DNA of 64,000 nucleotides, from positions 19,416,574-19,480,573 of the forward strand of contig CM042540.1 of assembly GCA_023630585.1 (NCBI GenBank). Direction: 5' to 3'. The position numbers were made by a program, and so were the translations under genes. The notes beneath the pieces are model-generated. The model made no database searches. It had not been told where the DNA came from and saw only the letters and a list, made by a program, of their open reading frames with translations. This document shows positions 23,740 through 36,284 of this stretch, in pieces. This stretch comes from Cranoglanis bouderius. Taxonomy: Eukaryota > Chordata > Actinopteri > Siluriformes > Cranoglanididae. Position 1 is the stretch's first letter; each line of letters opens with the position of its first letter.

Positions 23740-24025
23740 GTTATATCTGACACTTTCACACTAGAACTGTATACTGGTCGGCGTTACACTGTTACTTACT
23801 GTGCCCATTGTCCTGTTTTAGCAGTAACTGTACTGTCTTGTGTTGTTTGCACGTGCACTTTATGTAGAATGTGTAGCTCTTTAGTTCTGTGTCGTCTCAT
23901 GTGGTTAGTGTGTTGTTTTATGTAGCACCATGGTACTGGAGGAACGTTGTTTCGTTTCACTGTGTACTGTACCAGCTGTATATGGTTGAAATGACAATAA
24001 AAAGCCACTTGAACTTGAACTTGAA
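23740..24025 (+). mobile_element. 3' end of a non-LTR retrotransposon (5'-truncated)
   Basis: A 3'-UTR-like block (CACCATGGTACTGGAGGAAC, CTGTGTACTGTACCAGCTGT, ATGGTTGAAATGACAATAAA) ends in the short tandem tail (TTGAAC)n at about 24,008-24,025. A simple-repeat 3' tail and strong 5' truncation are typical of LINEs. The clade is not determined. Open frames here have no LINE protein similarity. Confidence 0.6.
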
Positions 24026-24029
24026 GTTG

Positions 24030-25110
24030 GAAGATTAGTGGTGGTGACGCTGAAGTCACGTGACCGTGGTGTAGTTCGTTTATAGCCTAACCTTAGCTTT
24101 TTACTTCTGGCGATTGTATTTAGCCTTCAGAATTCATAAAACGTGTTATTTTGTGAAGAATAACACAAAATAAAAAATTTATCAAAAATTTATCTTGATG
24201 AACAAAACATGTAAGAATCATAAACTTTTGTTGGTCACAGAGCTTATTTTCTGCAATAATCCAAAAGACACTGGAAAAATCCTATTGGCTTTTTGTTGAG
24301 GGAGCCAGGGTGATGTCCAGGTTGGCCTACAAAAAAAAATGTCATGCCTGCAGCACTGCAATTTAACTTACGGACCGCCTGTATGTGTAATCGACAGCGC
24401 TCTCTGCCATTTGAAATAGCCTTTTGGCACGCCCCCTTAGCATTCAACATGGCCATTACTCCGACCTGCAGAGACCCATACTTGGGAGAACCTCACCTCA
24501 CTGAAAGCCCTAACAAGTTGACTGTACTCAACTGATTGAGTAAACTCATTCCCTCAATTTAACTGAGCAATGGGGTCTTCCGAAACTTGTATATTTAAGT
24601 TTACCTAACTTGGTGCCCATGTAGTGTACTTTATAGTTTACTGAATGGGAATCGAACTCGGGTCATGATTGCCATTTCTTTGTAAACACACATGGAGTCG
24701 TCTCTCCGACACATTATGAACTATTGAATTTCACTACACTGGTACCAGCAACAGACGAGACGAAGAGGACCGCCTTTTGCAATTAGCTACCAATCAGTGC
24801 ATTAGTTCGCTTGTTGCCAGGAGGAACTCCTTGCATGGCTGATCACAACAAAGAAAGACCAGAGTGAGCTATTTTAATAAATCATGATTTTGCGTTCATA
24901 ACACTGGTTATGAGATGGTTAATATCTTAAGTTTATATATTTTGTAGGTAAATAATTTAAACAAACTTTAGATTTGTGATTTATGGGTCCAAATCCCAAC
25001 ATTTTAAGTAATATTTAGTCATGATCACTTGATTGTTTAAGAAAAGACAACATTAGGGTTTACAGTGCATATAAACACTTACACACTTTTTTTTTCTAAA
25101 TGTAATTTTG
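24030..25110. other. No gene seen
   Basis: No supported gene or confidently recognised repeat. Confidence 0.45.
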
Positions 25111-25114
25111 TAAT

Positions 25115-25240
25115 GTAGTACTATAGAAACAATAACATATTCGATAACGTGCATTAATATAAACCTTGCTGTTATAGAAAACTAATTAACACCTTCTGCC
25201 CCAGCAGAACTGAGACTTCAACAGTGCTGTGGTATAAATG
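25115..25240 (-). repeat. Dispersed palindromic-tail element, copy g (head, reverse)
   Basis: Contains CTATAGAAACAATAACATAT, GTGCATTAATATAAACCTTG, CTGTTATAGAAAACTAATTA and CAACAGTGCTGTGGTAT, the reverse complement of the family head. Confidence 0.75.
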
Positions 25241-25244
25241 TTGT

Positions 25245-26780
25245 AATGTTTTAAACTTTTTTTCTTTCTTTTTTTTTAATTATGGAGCCCATTCAAACAA
25301 TGTGTCAGTTAAGCTTAGAACACTAATAAATAAATTAATAAATAAATAAATAAATAGAAATATTTATAGTAGATAATAATGATTCCCACCAATGTAGCAT
25401 CATAAAGTTATAATAATATAATTGCCAGTCCTCTGGTGTTATTTTGAGAACCTAACTCTTGAAAATTTACTGCAGGGAAAAAAAAAACAAAAAAACTGGC
25501 AGTTTTTTTGACCAGTCTGCACAGTGTAATTAGTTTCTCTGAAATGAACTAGCCATAAAGTAAATCAAAAGTTGGACGAGGCCGCATTCTATAGCTTCGA
25601 ATGCTGGTTAATAGCCAGAAGATATATGGCTCATACTACCATACACAAAACAATAATTCCAGGCATAAAAATGTGGCAACTAGTGTGTCTGGCAATACTC
25701 CAAATTGGACTCCAAATTGGACAACATGATGCGACGGTGATTAACTCAATAATATGTTTTTTTTGGGGAAGAGTACAGTACACACTACAGCACAGAAAAA
25801 CTTTACTGAACTGTAACATTCCTTGTTGCTCAGGTTGCTCACTTTTCTTATGTTTAGTATGTACTGTTTACCTGGTCTAGTGTGCCTTTAAAGCTTTACT
25901 TTAAGGTAATTAGGGCACAATTATGTACCTTGAATCTTTTTTAAAGGTACATAATATTCACATGATACACATTAAAGGTACAAAAGCCGAGCGTGTAGAG
26001 TAAATATCTCTGATAGTCATTAAAGCAATTTGGCTCTGGCGACAAAATGGGCCTTGTTGTGAAACTGCGAGCACGGCACGGAAACTCTGCACGGACGTAA
26101 CATTACACCCCGGGTCACGTCTGTGCCACTGACATTGCTGTAGTCATGAGGAGCGATTCATGCTTAGTTAATTAGGCTGCAGACAGTCTCAAAAGCAAGA
26201 GCAAATCATTAACCTTTCTTTTGTTCTGTCCAATAGCGTGCAACAGGAAGTGCTTTACTCCTGGCTGATGGTAATGAAAGATCTCTTCAATAATGGATTC
26301 GTCTTGTTTAGCTTTTTTTTTTTTTTTGTTCTTTTTTTTTTTCCTTCAGCAAGCAAATGAGGCTAGTCAGTGGCTATCTTATGAATTATGTAATTAAATG
26401 AAGCACACTGCCTGTAGTTAGTACACGGTTGAAATTATTGCTCCATACTGCAATTTTCAATTCCCCGCACTATTTAATTGAGTGCTGAAAACTTAATTAG
26501 AACCAAAGATTTATTTGAGGAGAATTCATGTCCACGTAAAAAAATCTTTTGTAGGCTCTTATTACTTAAGCTTCAGATTAGAGATCTTAGGGCGCACTGA
26601 CGAGGGTGTTAGATATGCACATACAGCGGAGTCTGTAAATAACTGCACAGTATGGTTCCATCCAAAAATGTGTGTTAAACTATTGATATGGAGAGTAATG
26701 TATATTTGTCTTTAAACCACATCAATAACAACAACTGACACAGGAACGTGTATGTCCTTCCACTTGAAAAGTTTGTTTCA
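25245..26780. other. No gene seen; simple repeats
   Basis: Contains an (AAAT)n run at about 25,323-25,360 and T-rich runs at about 26,310-26,342. A duplicated CAAATTGGACTC lies near 25,698-25,718. No coding gene is supported. Confidence 0.45.
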
Positions 26781-26784
26781 TTTT

Positions 26785-27180
26785 TCATATGGTGAAGTTT
26801 TCAGAAGGAGTCTCCAGTGTAAAGGTGTAACGTTACGTTTTCTGTCAGGAAATTCTTCAGGTCAAAGGACATTGCGCTTTTCTCAGTAACATGACAAGCT
26901 GTGTTTTGTTTTGTTTTGTTTTATTAAAGTCAATTGAAAGGCTGGTAAAGGAACAACTGTTTATAGCTGTTCTAACATAAACGATAACAGGAACTTGCTT
27001 TGTCAATGTTCCACTACATTAAATGTAACTATAAATGGGTAATAAAAGTGTGATGTATCTTTAATAAGTAAAACTTGTAATCAGTGTCAAATTGCTCATT
27101 TGAGACATGCTATTATTGGAAAACAATCAACTTTGGGTCGATGATTAATTTACTATAACAGTACAAGCCTAGTCTAAAAG
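26785..27180 (+). repeat. Dispersed palindromic-tail element, copy h (middle and tail)
   Basis: Contains GAAGGAGTCTCCAGTGTAAA, CTCAGTAACATGACAAGCTG, GATAACAGGAACTTGCTTTG, ATTAAATGTAACTATAAATG and GGAAAACAATCAACTTTGGG. It begins inside the middle block and ends in the tail. Confidence 0.75.
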
Positions 27181-27184
27181 CAAT

Positions 27185-27960
27185 CTTATATTAACACAAT
27201 AAAGGTAACACATATTCCTGGCATTTTTCAAAACCATACTGATATTTTGTGAGATGGCTCGTAGAAAGGATTTATGAGAAGAAGAAAATGTTGATCTGTT
27301 ACATTGACTAGCTACAACATCATCGAAAGTTGTGTATTAACAAGGATATCATCAGCCAGCAATAACCCTACAAACTGGATTCTCAAGATGTGATGTTCAA
27401 TCTGTCATAAAGACATCTGAAGAGATGCAAAGACCCAACAACTGCATCTTACAGGTTAATAGAATGTCTCGTACTTGCTCATCTTAGACTTTATCTTCAA
27501 ATCTGAATGAGATTATAATACATTTAAGGACCAAAATCATGCCACATAAACCAAGAGTATATAGTGTTATGGAACAGTGGGTCCAATTTTGAGATTTTCA
27601 GTTCAAAAAAGGTATTAGTTTGTCCGAAGATGAGCTCCGTCATCCTCTAGGGGTGTATTTCAACCAATGATTAATTCAATCTGGTCAAAAACAAGAAAAT
27701 CCTGACTGCTAAGAATTATAAACACATGCTGTCTTTTGGGAAAAAACAACTGACTGATAAAACCTTGTTTTGTGCATGATAATGACCAACCAAACACTCT
27801 GGAAACACAATTAAGACCTACATGCAGTGAAAGTTTGATTAATAATATATGCTGTTACAACAAGAAAGTACACCATTTCTTTCAAGGTAGAGTTCTCTTA
27901 ACATAAGCCTATTAGGTGTAAGACTTGCACAGTGCTTTATATAAAACAATATACTGTATA
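27185..27960. other. No gene seen
   Basis: No supported gene. The sequence has a transposon-like feel (many short broken frames), but no motif I can name. Confidence 0.4.
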
Positions 27961-27967
27961 TATGGGG

Positions 27968-28245
27968 TTTACCTCACACCTCCGGGGTTGGGGGCTTGAA
28001 TCCTGACTCCACACTGTGTGTGCGGAGTTTGTATGTTCTCCCTGTTCAGGGGGTTTCCTCCATGTACTCCAGTTTCCTCCCCCAGTCCAAAGACATGTGC
28101 GTGTGTTAATGGGTGTGAGACTGTGCCATGAGATGGGTTGGCATCCTGTCCAGGGTGTCCCCCGCCTTGTGCCCCGAGTTCCCTGGGATAGGCTCCAGGC
28201 TCCCCGCGACCCTGTGCGGTACTGAAAATGGATGGATGGATGGAT
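27968..28245 (+). repeat. tRNA-derived fish SINE (Mermaid-like)
   Basis: Starts in a box-B-like CGGGGTTGGGGGCTTGAATC, then CAGTTTCCTCCCCCAGTCC, GGTTGGCATCCTGTCCAGGG, GGGATAGGCTCCAGGCTCCC and a short (GGAT)n tail at about 28,230-28,245. The tRNA-like box A is lost. Confidence 0.88.
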
Positions 28246-28249
28246 ACCA

Positions 28250-29175
28250 AATATATTGTGATTCTTTAAGGTTGAACTCAGATCCACTAGAATGTCTTGC
28301 ATCTTGGCTTTTCCTCCTCCAATCCTCATGGATGAAATGCCATTTGAAATGGCTTTTTTTTAAATAAGTTTGCATGACCCAGGGGCAATGCCAAAAGCAG
28401 GGTTGGTATCTATGAGTGAAATTCATTTTTCCCTGCCAGTCTGCCATTATAAAACTGGTCCTTAGTGGATACTTTTGAACTGGTAACTATGCCTTATTAA
28501 ACAACCTCACCTAAATTCACACCCAAGACATATCAGTGCGGTTTCTATATAAGTGGGAAAAACTGTAGGAAGTGTAAACTCTCACATCGACCAAGGATCA
28601 GGGTGGGCGGCTTCAAACGTGGCAGCTGATGCACTCATCCAAGAAGGAGCCCTGTCGTTTCTTTAATTACCACTCACCATATCCTCCACTTACTTTAATC
28701 CCCTTTCTTTTTATGAAACCTAAACGAGCATACCGTGACTTTAATGAGATGAAGGCTTTCACCAAAAAAAAAAAAAAAAGGGGGGGGGGGGGTGGCAGGA
28801 AAGAGCGAGCTGCAGTGGCTGATATCTGAAAGGCCCATTTGCCACTTAATGAACCCTGGAGCCCTTACAGACAGCAGGGTGCATAAGTGTGGAGGGCTGC
28901 TGGATACTATAGTCCTTCACTTCAGAGTTGGCCACTGGCAAAGGAATAAGAAAAATAGGTAAGCTGGGGTCATTAGAGGAAGGAAGGAAGCCAACCTGCT
29001 GATCCAAAGAGAGGAGGTAGACAGATACTTAGATATTTCATTGAGTAAGCTCAAAGGGTTGTTAATATTAAATGATTAGTTCATAAGTTAAGTCTATAAC
29101 AATGTTCCTAAGTACCTCTTGTTTTGTAAGATTCTATTTCACTCCTAAATAAGTTTGCTTTCCCCCCCATCAATA
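28250..29175. other. No gene seen; A-run/G-run
   Basis: No supported gene. A run of about 16 A followed by about 14 G lies at about 28,763-28,792. Confidence 0.5.
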
Positions 29176-29179
29176 ATGG

Positions 29180-29600
29180 ACAGGTGTCAGTGTCACATGC
29201 AGTGAGAGGCAGGAAGCATAAGTGCAAACGCAATGCATTCTTTATTAAAGTGAATCCAAATATCGTAAATAGAGTCTATAGTTGGGGTCAAACATCAAAC
29301 AGGGATAATGAATAATTAATCAAACAAGTGGAACAGGTGAACAAAACCAGGATGTACAATGAGACAAAACTCAGGAATCATCTCTCATACTTCAAGTAAC
29401 CAAAAGTTACCAAAATTAATTGAGGACTAACACAGAACCGGTGAACACAATCAGGTAACAAACCTATGACAGGACACAGGCGGAGACAGGTCTACAACCA
29501 AAACAATGTAAACAAGCGCACACAGAGAAACCCAAAACAAAACAACACAAAAGTAGCTCTCATCATACTGGGAACCATGTTGAAGCTCGAATTAAGGAAG
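29180..29600. repeat. Probable interspersed repeat fragment, unassigned
   Basis: Blocks such as GTGAGAGGCAGGAAGCATAA, GCAAACGCAATGCATTCTTT, GGTGAACACAATCAGGTAAC and AGGCGGAGACAGG look like a common fish interspersed repeat. A weak related stretch starts near 29,890 (ACATGCAGTTAGAGGAAGCA). I cannot assign it to a class. Confidence 0.4.
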
Positions 29601-29604
29601 ACAC

Positions 29605-30985
29605 ACATTTTACTTTGTAGAGAGAACCACTATGGTGAAAAAATATTCTCTGAAATTTACAGTAGCCTTTGTGAAGCCTCCTCACAGTTAATCATTTAAT
29701 TATAAAACAGCATGTAACGAATGTGTTTTCAGACCTAATTAACCTTTTGTTACCATTCAGTTCAAGGTCTAATATAATTTTGCTTGGATTTGAGGCCATC
29801 ATACATCAAAATGAACAATTTTCTGTATATTATGATTGCAGTGTGTTTTTTAATAGATGTAGCCTTCAGATACAAATCAGCATGAGTGTTACATGCAGTT
29901 AGAGGAAGCACATAATTGAGTGTGCTCAGCAGGTTATTATTTTTGGGGGGCCAAATCCAAAAATCATAGCCAATATCCATAACTGGTGTCAAAACAAATA
30001 TAGGCAATACCAAAAAAAACAAACAAACAAAACAAAAAAACAGGAGAAACCATAAAGGAAAAAGAAGTGTTCTTTTTTCAGAGATTATCAGGTATATTAT
30101 AAAAATAAAAATATTCAAAGAAATATCAACAGTCAGTGTCTAAACCAGCATGAAAAAAAAATATTTGTCATAAGACAAGCTATGCACTTGTCTGACCTGT
30201 GGAGACTCCCAAGTGCTTCGACTCACTGCTCTATTTGTACACATTTATCACCGGAGACTATTGAGTACTTGGCCATTGATGCATATGATATAAGGCAGAT
30301 CATCAAGTGCTACTTCCAAGAACTGACTAGCTACACATTTCTATAATTATGCTGAAAAGTTAAATGAGCTTCTGTTTTTTTTTCCCCTCACCAGCACATC
30401 AGCGCGCGCACACACACACACACACGCACACACAAAGACCGGCCAAGAATAACATTCATAAGCTCCAGATCGTTTGCAGTACTTTGTGTGGCTGATACAG
30501 TGTGAATTGTTCACGATGAGGAAAAGAAAAAAAAAAAGAAAAAAGTGGCCAGAGAGACACACATAGCCTGGATGGTAAAAAGTGACAGAATATACACAAG
30601 TCACGTCCACTGCATAATCAAACCATTCTGTGCAGAGAACCAATTTAATGGATGAATGAATCTTAACCTGACTTTTTTTCCTCTCTTCACATGCAGCAGA
30701 GGGAAGGAAAATGCCTTCTCTTGATTTCTGTAGCAGGGGAAAGCTGGGGGATGGATTTTCGGTTGTTCGCATGGGAATAAAACAAGCTCCTGTATGAGAG
30801 CTTGTGTTTTCTCATAGTTATTGTTTAACTTGTGTAAGTGTGCTCTTGGTGTCCAGCTGTGAGGAAAATTCAGTGAGTTTCATTTCAAAACTGCAGTGAG
30901 GGAAAGCGATTCTGATGCTTCTTTTGCCAGGTGTAGATTCCCTGGAAACCTGCCGAGACCCACTGTAATTATGGGATGTATTCCA
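29605..30985. other. No gene seen; CA microsatellite
   Basis: No supported gene. A (CG)n/(CA)n tract lies at about 30,400-30,436. Confidence 0.5.
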
Positions 30986-30989
30986 TCTG

Positions 30990-31160
30990 CCCGAGTTTTG
31001 TATCATTCTGATTGGTTTAGACAATGCTGATTGAATTTCCATAACAGCAGCTCTGACAGCAGTTACAGCTGCAAGGTTTATATTAATGCACTTGTTCTAA
31101 TACGTTATTGTTCCATCATAACAACTTACACAGGGACTTGTATGGCAGACATAACATATA
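30990..31160 (+). repeat. Dispersed palindromic-tail element, copy i (head)
   Basis: Contains TTCTGATTGG, TAACAGCAGCTCTGACAGCA, GGTTTATATTAATGCACTTG, TTCTAATACGTTATTGTT and CAACTTACACAGGGACTTGT. Confidence 0.78.
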
Positions 31161-31164
31161 GCCT

Positions 31165-32065
31165 GTTTAGTAGCTAAATGGCTAATTATTAGGGTTCATA
31201 CATAGTGGTACTCACTCTACAAAACCAAAACAGCCTAATGCAAGGCACAAGGACAGCTAGATATAGCTGTGTTGGAGATAATGTTGCTAAATTAGCAATG
31301 TTTAATAGAATTACACAATGTTCGTACCCATGTCTAAATGTTTAGACCAGTGTACAATCGCACTGTGTTATGGGAACACACAATCCCTTTATCAAAGGAT
31401 GAACTGGTCAGGAGCAGGAGTAGCAAGCGGAGCTAATCTCTGGCAATATGTTTGTTTATAGCTACCAGTTAGTTACACGCTAGCTATGATTCCTGTCATC
31501 CTGTGGATTTACAAACATACAAGTGCTTCTTGGTCCTTCATGGAATTCCAGCTTGCTACATACATTTGTTATAACTTTATAGCTATAATGTTATCCGAAG
31601 TAAATCGAGAGCATTTTGTCACATAGGAAGCTAGCTAAAGAGCTAAAGCTAAAGCTAGCTAGCCTATATGAACCTAAATAAAATGTCTTCATTCGTGCAA
31701 ATAGAATTTTTTTTTAATCAAATTTAATAGGGAGTTTGTGTGATTATGACGGTTGCTGTTTGGCCAACAGGCTGTTGATAAATGCACTCAAAGGACACAC
31801 TTGTGATCTAGCAGTAAGGATTAAACTTGCTAGTCAGATCCTCACACTTAAGACCCGAGTAAGATATTGATGGCAAAAAAAATTCTCTCACTATTTTTGA
31901 CAGAGGTAAAAAGAATTCTATTCTAATTCCGATACAGTCTGATATTCAGCCTTTTTTAAGAGATATTTATCATGGTCATTATTCCATAAACAATTCAGTT
32001 GAAAGGACTTAGAATAACATTCCAGACTGCTTTATAGACAGGTTTTATACAGTTGAACAAAATTG
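31165..32065. other. No gene seen; GCTA-rich segment
   Basis: No supported gene. A GCTA-rich segment (31,628-31,665, GAGCTAAAGCTAAAGCTAGC) lies 400 bp before the satellite and shares its GCTAG word, but is not part of it. Confidence 0.45.
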
Positions 32066-32069
32066 TTGC

Positions 32070-34322
32070 TAGTGCTAGTTTAAGGCTTTAGTGTATATGA
32101 ATCATGCTAGTTTAAGCTAGTTTAAGGCTTTAGTGTATATGAATCATGCTAGTTTAAGCTAGTTTAATGCTTTAGTGTATGAATCATGCTAGTTTAGGGC
32201 TTTAGTGTATACAAATAGTGCCAGTTTAAGGCTTTAGTGTATTCGAATAGTGCCAGTTTAAGGCTTTAGTGTATTCAAATAGTGCCAGTTTAAGGCTTTA
32301 GTGTATATGAATCGTGCTAGTTTAAGCTAGTTTAAGGCTTTAGTGTATATGAATCATGCTAGTTTAGGGCTTTAGTGTATACAAATAGTGCCAGTTTAAG
32401 GCTTTAGTGTATTCAAATAGTGCCAGTTTAAGGCTTTAGTGTATTCAAATACTGCCAGTTTAAGGATTTAGCATATATGAATCATGCTAGTTTAAGGCTT
32501 TAGTGTATGAATCATGCTAGTTTAAGCTAGTTTAAGGCTTTAGTATATATGAATCATGCTAGTTTAAGGCTTTAGTGTATACAAATAGTGCCAGTTTAAG
32601 GCTTTAGTGTATTCGAATTGTGCTAGTTTAAGGCTTTAGTGTATATGAATCGTGCTAGTTTAAGCTAGTTTAAGGCTTTAGTGTATATGAATCATGCTAG
32701 TTTAATGCTTTAGTGTATATGAATCATGCTAGTTTAAGGCTTTAGTGTATGAATCATGCTAGTTTAGGGCTTTAGTGTATACAAATAGTGCCAGTTTAAG
32801 GCTTTAGTGTATTCAAATAGTGCCAGTTTAAGGCTTTAGTGTATTCAAATAGTGCTAGTTTAAGGATTTAGTGTATATGAATCATGCTAGTTTAAGGCTT
32901 TAGTGTATATGAATCGTGCTAGTTTAAGCTAGTTTAAGGCTTTAGTATATATGAATCATGCTAGTTTAAGGCTTTAGTGTATACAAATAGTGCCAGTTTA
33001 AGGCTTTAGTGTATTCGAATAGTGCCAGTTTAAGGCTTTAGTGTATATGAATTGTGCTAGTTTAAGCTAGTTTAAGGCTTTAGTGTATGGGAATCATGCT
33101 AGTTTAAGGCTTTAATGTATGAATCATGCTAGTTTAGGGCTTTAGTGTATACAAATAGTGCCAGTTTAAGGCTTTAGTGTATTCGAATAGTGCCAGTTTA
33201 AGGCTTTAGTGTATATGAATCATGCTAGTTTAATGCTTTAGTGTATATGAATCATGCTAGTTTAAGGCTTTAGTGTATGAATCATGCTAGTTTAGGGCTT
33301 TAGTGTATACAAATAGTGCCAGTTTAAGGCTTTAGTGTATTCAAATAGTGCCAGTTTAAGGCTTTAGTGTATTCAAATAGTGCCAGTTTAAGGATTTAGT
33401 GTATATGAATCATGCTAGTTTAAGGCTTTAGTGTATATGAATCGTGCTAGTTTAAGCTAGTTTAAGGTTTTAGTATATATGAATCATGCTAGTTTAAGGC
33501 TTTAGTGTATATGAATCGTGCTAGTTTAAGGATTTAGTGTATATGAATCATGCTAGTTTAAGGCTTTAGTGTATATGAATCATGCTAGTTTAGGGCTTTA
33601 GTGTATGAATCATGCTAGTTTAAGCTAGTTTAAGGCTTTAGTGTATGGGAATCATGCTAGTTTAGGGCTTTAGTGTATGAATCATGCTAGTTTAAGCTAG
33701 TTTAAGACTTTAGGGTATGGGAATCATGCTAGTTTAGGGCTTTAGTGTATGAATCATGCTAGTTTAACCTAGTTTAAGGCTTTAGTGTATGGGAATCATG
33801 CTAGTTTAAGGCTTTAGTGTATATGAATCATGCTAGTTTAAGGCATTAGTGTATATGAATCGTGCTAGTTTAAGGCTTTAGTGTATATGAATCATGCTAG
33901 TTTAAGGCATTAGTGTATATGAATCATGCTAGTTTAAGGCTTTAGTGTATATGAATCGTGCTAGTTTAAGGCTTTAGTGTATATGAATCATGCTAGTTTA
34001 AGGCATTAGTGTATATGAATCGTGCTAGTTTAGGGCTTTAGTGTATGAATCATGCTAGTTTAAGCTAGTTTAAGGCTTTAGTGTATGGGAATCATGCTAG
34101 TTTAAGGCTTTAGTGTATACGAATCATGTTACTTTAAGCTAGTTTAAGGCTTTAGTGTATATGAATAGCACTAAGGCTTTATTGTATATGAATCATGCTG
34201 GTTTAAGCTAGTTTAAGGCTTTAGTGTATATGTGTCATACTAGTTTGAGGTAGTTTAATGCTTTAGTGTATATGAATTATGCTCGTTTAAGCTAATTTAA
34301 GGCTTTAGTGTATATGAATTAT
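32070..34322. repeat. 2.25-kb satellite-like array of a 32-bp unit
   Basis: About 70 head-to-tail units. The basic 32-bp unit reads GCTAGTTTAAGGCTTTAGTG then TATATGAATCAT. Variants seen: a form with ACAAATAGTGCC or TTCAAATAGTGCC in place of the ATGAATCAT end, a shorter form lacking ATAT, GGGCTTT in place of AGGCTTT, and an insertion repeating AAGCTAGTTT. Blocks of several variants recur in the same order (for example from about 32,165, 32,350, 32,740 and 33,260), so there is higher-order structure. The left half mixes both end types; the right half (after about 33,480) is almost only the ATGAATCAT type. No coding frame runs through it. Confidence 0.97.
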
Positions 34323-34324
34323 TC

Positions 34325-35995
34325 CGTAGTATCTAAATATTAATCAGAAAATCCTTAAAAATTACCTATTATCATTTTATGAGTGATTGCTAAGGCAACG
34401 ATTGTTTATTACATATTATCTGTCCGCTTTCATCTCTGATGTCAACAGCATTTAAATAGAGTGTCTACATTAGACTATCCAAATAAAGTGTTTCCGAATT
34501 TGCATATGCCTACTCACACGAAAAGCTGCAAATGCTTGAGCTCATGGGAGGAGGATTCTATGAATCTTACATGAGATTGGGTTGTATTTTTTGACAGGCT
34601 AGTGCCTTAGAAACGCCTAGCCTCAGGACTCTGTTTTGGGTATTGTAAATGAGCACGGTCAACCTTTATGGGTCTTGCAGCAGAAGCAGGTCAAAGTTTT
34701 AATTGATTTAGCTTACGAAGGCTATGTTTAGCATGTAGACTAATGTGAAACATTGCAAATGTAGAACTATTAGTCTGTGTAGACTGGGGATTTTCCTATG
34801 CGTGAGAGAGGTTTATGAGATGTTACATTTGAAACTGAACTCAAAGTAGTAAAGAAAAGGACTGGATGGTTACTCAAGGGCTGGGTTTAGCATTCCACAA
34901 TGATATCCCTAAACACTAAAGTCCCATGAATAACAGCATGGCAGAAAGCTGCCATAACACAACCTTTCCATCCATCTCTCCAAACAGCTTCGGAGATCCT
35001 TCCTAAATGAAGCATAAATCATCGTTATAGCCAAAACTGTGCTGCAGCACACAGTTTGAATGCTGATTGTAAATATCTGCACTGAGATGTACTCGGGGAC
35101 GTTTCTGTCCTATGATTAGAGTCAGTGATGTGAGAGGAAATGTGCTAATGAACCAAATGTGTAGAAAATGCATTTATTTTTCTTCCATACGTGACTGAAC
35201 ATTATCAGGCACGTTCAAGTTCTGTTATTCAATTCTGTATGGCAATTTGATTGCTTCACCTTGAAACTTTAAATGATGTCTGTTCTTCATCTTCATTTGT
35301 TTTGCTTGTATATGAGGGGAAAAAACTAATAGACTGTGTCAGCCTACCTCAACGTTTTTCTTTCTTTCTTATTTTCTTTCTTTTTTGTCTGCACATGTGC
35401 AGAATGCGTCAAGGATTGTTCTGTGTGAAATGACTGCTCTCTTGTGGTAGAAAAACAAAGCAGACCCTTCATGATTGAACCATTTAACATAACACTTTTA
35501 AGGCAGAATCGGACTTAGTGATTTATGAGGAACCTTAACCAAAAAAGTCATTGTGGCGATGTTGTCATTGTTTTAGTTTTATAAAAACCATATAGAATTT
35601 GTCTAAGTTGTGAAAAATCACATACATTTCAATCATGCCCATACAGTATGTGACAAATTACATGCCGTTCAACATGTTATATCATGAAACTGCATGTGTG
35701 AATTCAAGTACACATGACAGAATGTGAATGATATGTGAGTCATGTGTAAAAATAAATAAATAAATAAATAATTTTTAAAAATGTGAAAGCTAAACGAATA
35801 ATTGTTAAAACCACATGTGAAAAAAATGAATCACTGGAAAAAATTGACGTGTAAAAATAAATGAATCGTTGGAAAAGCCACTGGTGAAGAATGAACGTGA
35901 AAACTGATGAAACGTGAAAACAATTAATCAAGGGGGGAAATCACACGTGAAAATAAATGAGTTGCATTTTTCGTTAGAAAAATCATAATAAAAGA
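34325..35995. other. No gene seen
   Basis: No supported gene. (AAAT)n lies at about 35,750-35,770. The stretch from 35,680 to 35,960 repeats a loose ACACGTGAAAA / GTGAAAATAAATGA motif several times. Confidence 0.45.
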
Positions 35996-36029
35996 AAAGC
36001 TTTGACCACTAAACCTGCCCCATCGCACT

Positions 36030-36225
36030 ACAGGTTGTCTGCTTCTTGGTTGGTCTGCAACATTTCCAGTCTGTTTGAATTTGTTAATAAGTTTGGCAAC
36101 AGTGTCATGTGTGATGTGCTTGCCATGTTTCCTGTTGAAGTCCATCGCAACCTTGGGACAGCTTCCCAATCCAGCTATGAGAATGATTTCAATACAAAGG
36201 TATTCTTAAAGGCTTTCTGAAAAAT
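36030..36225 (-). mobile_element. Mariner-like transposase remnant (N-terminal part)
   Basis: On the minus strand it reads VAMDFNRKHGKHITHDTVAK, then LINKFKQTGNVADQPRSRQP, the same helix-turn-helix segment as in the 1.61-1.93 kb mini-element but with about 20 more residues kept between the two conserved blocks. Neither terminal repeat is recognisable. Degenerate. Confidence 0.7.
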
Positions 36226-36284
36226 TATATATATATATTTTTATTATAATTTTTTTTTTATATATACACACACACACACACACA

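Noticed and set aside
32070..34322. Possible CRISPR array because of regular 32-bp repeats
   Set aside because: The repeats are directly head to tail without unique spacers, in a vertebrate genome. It is a tandem minisatellite.
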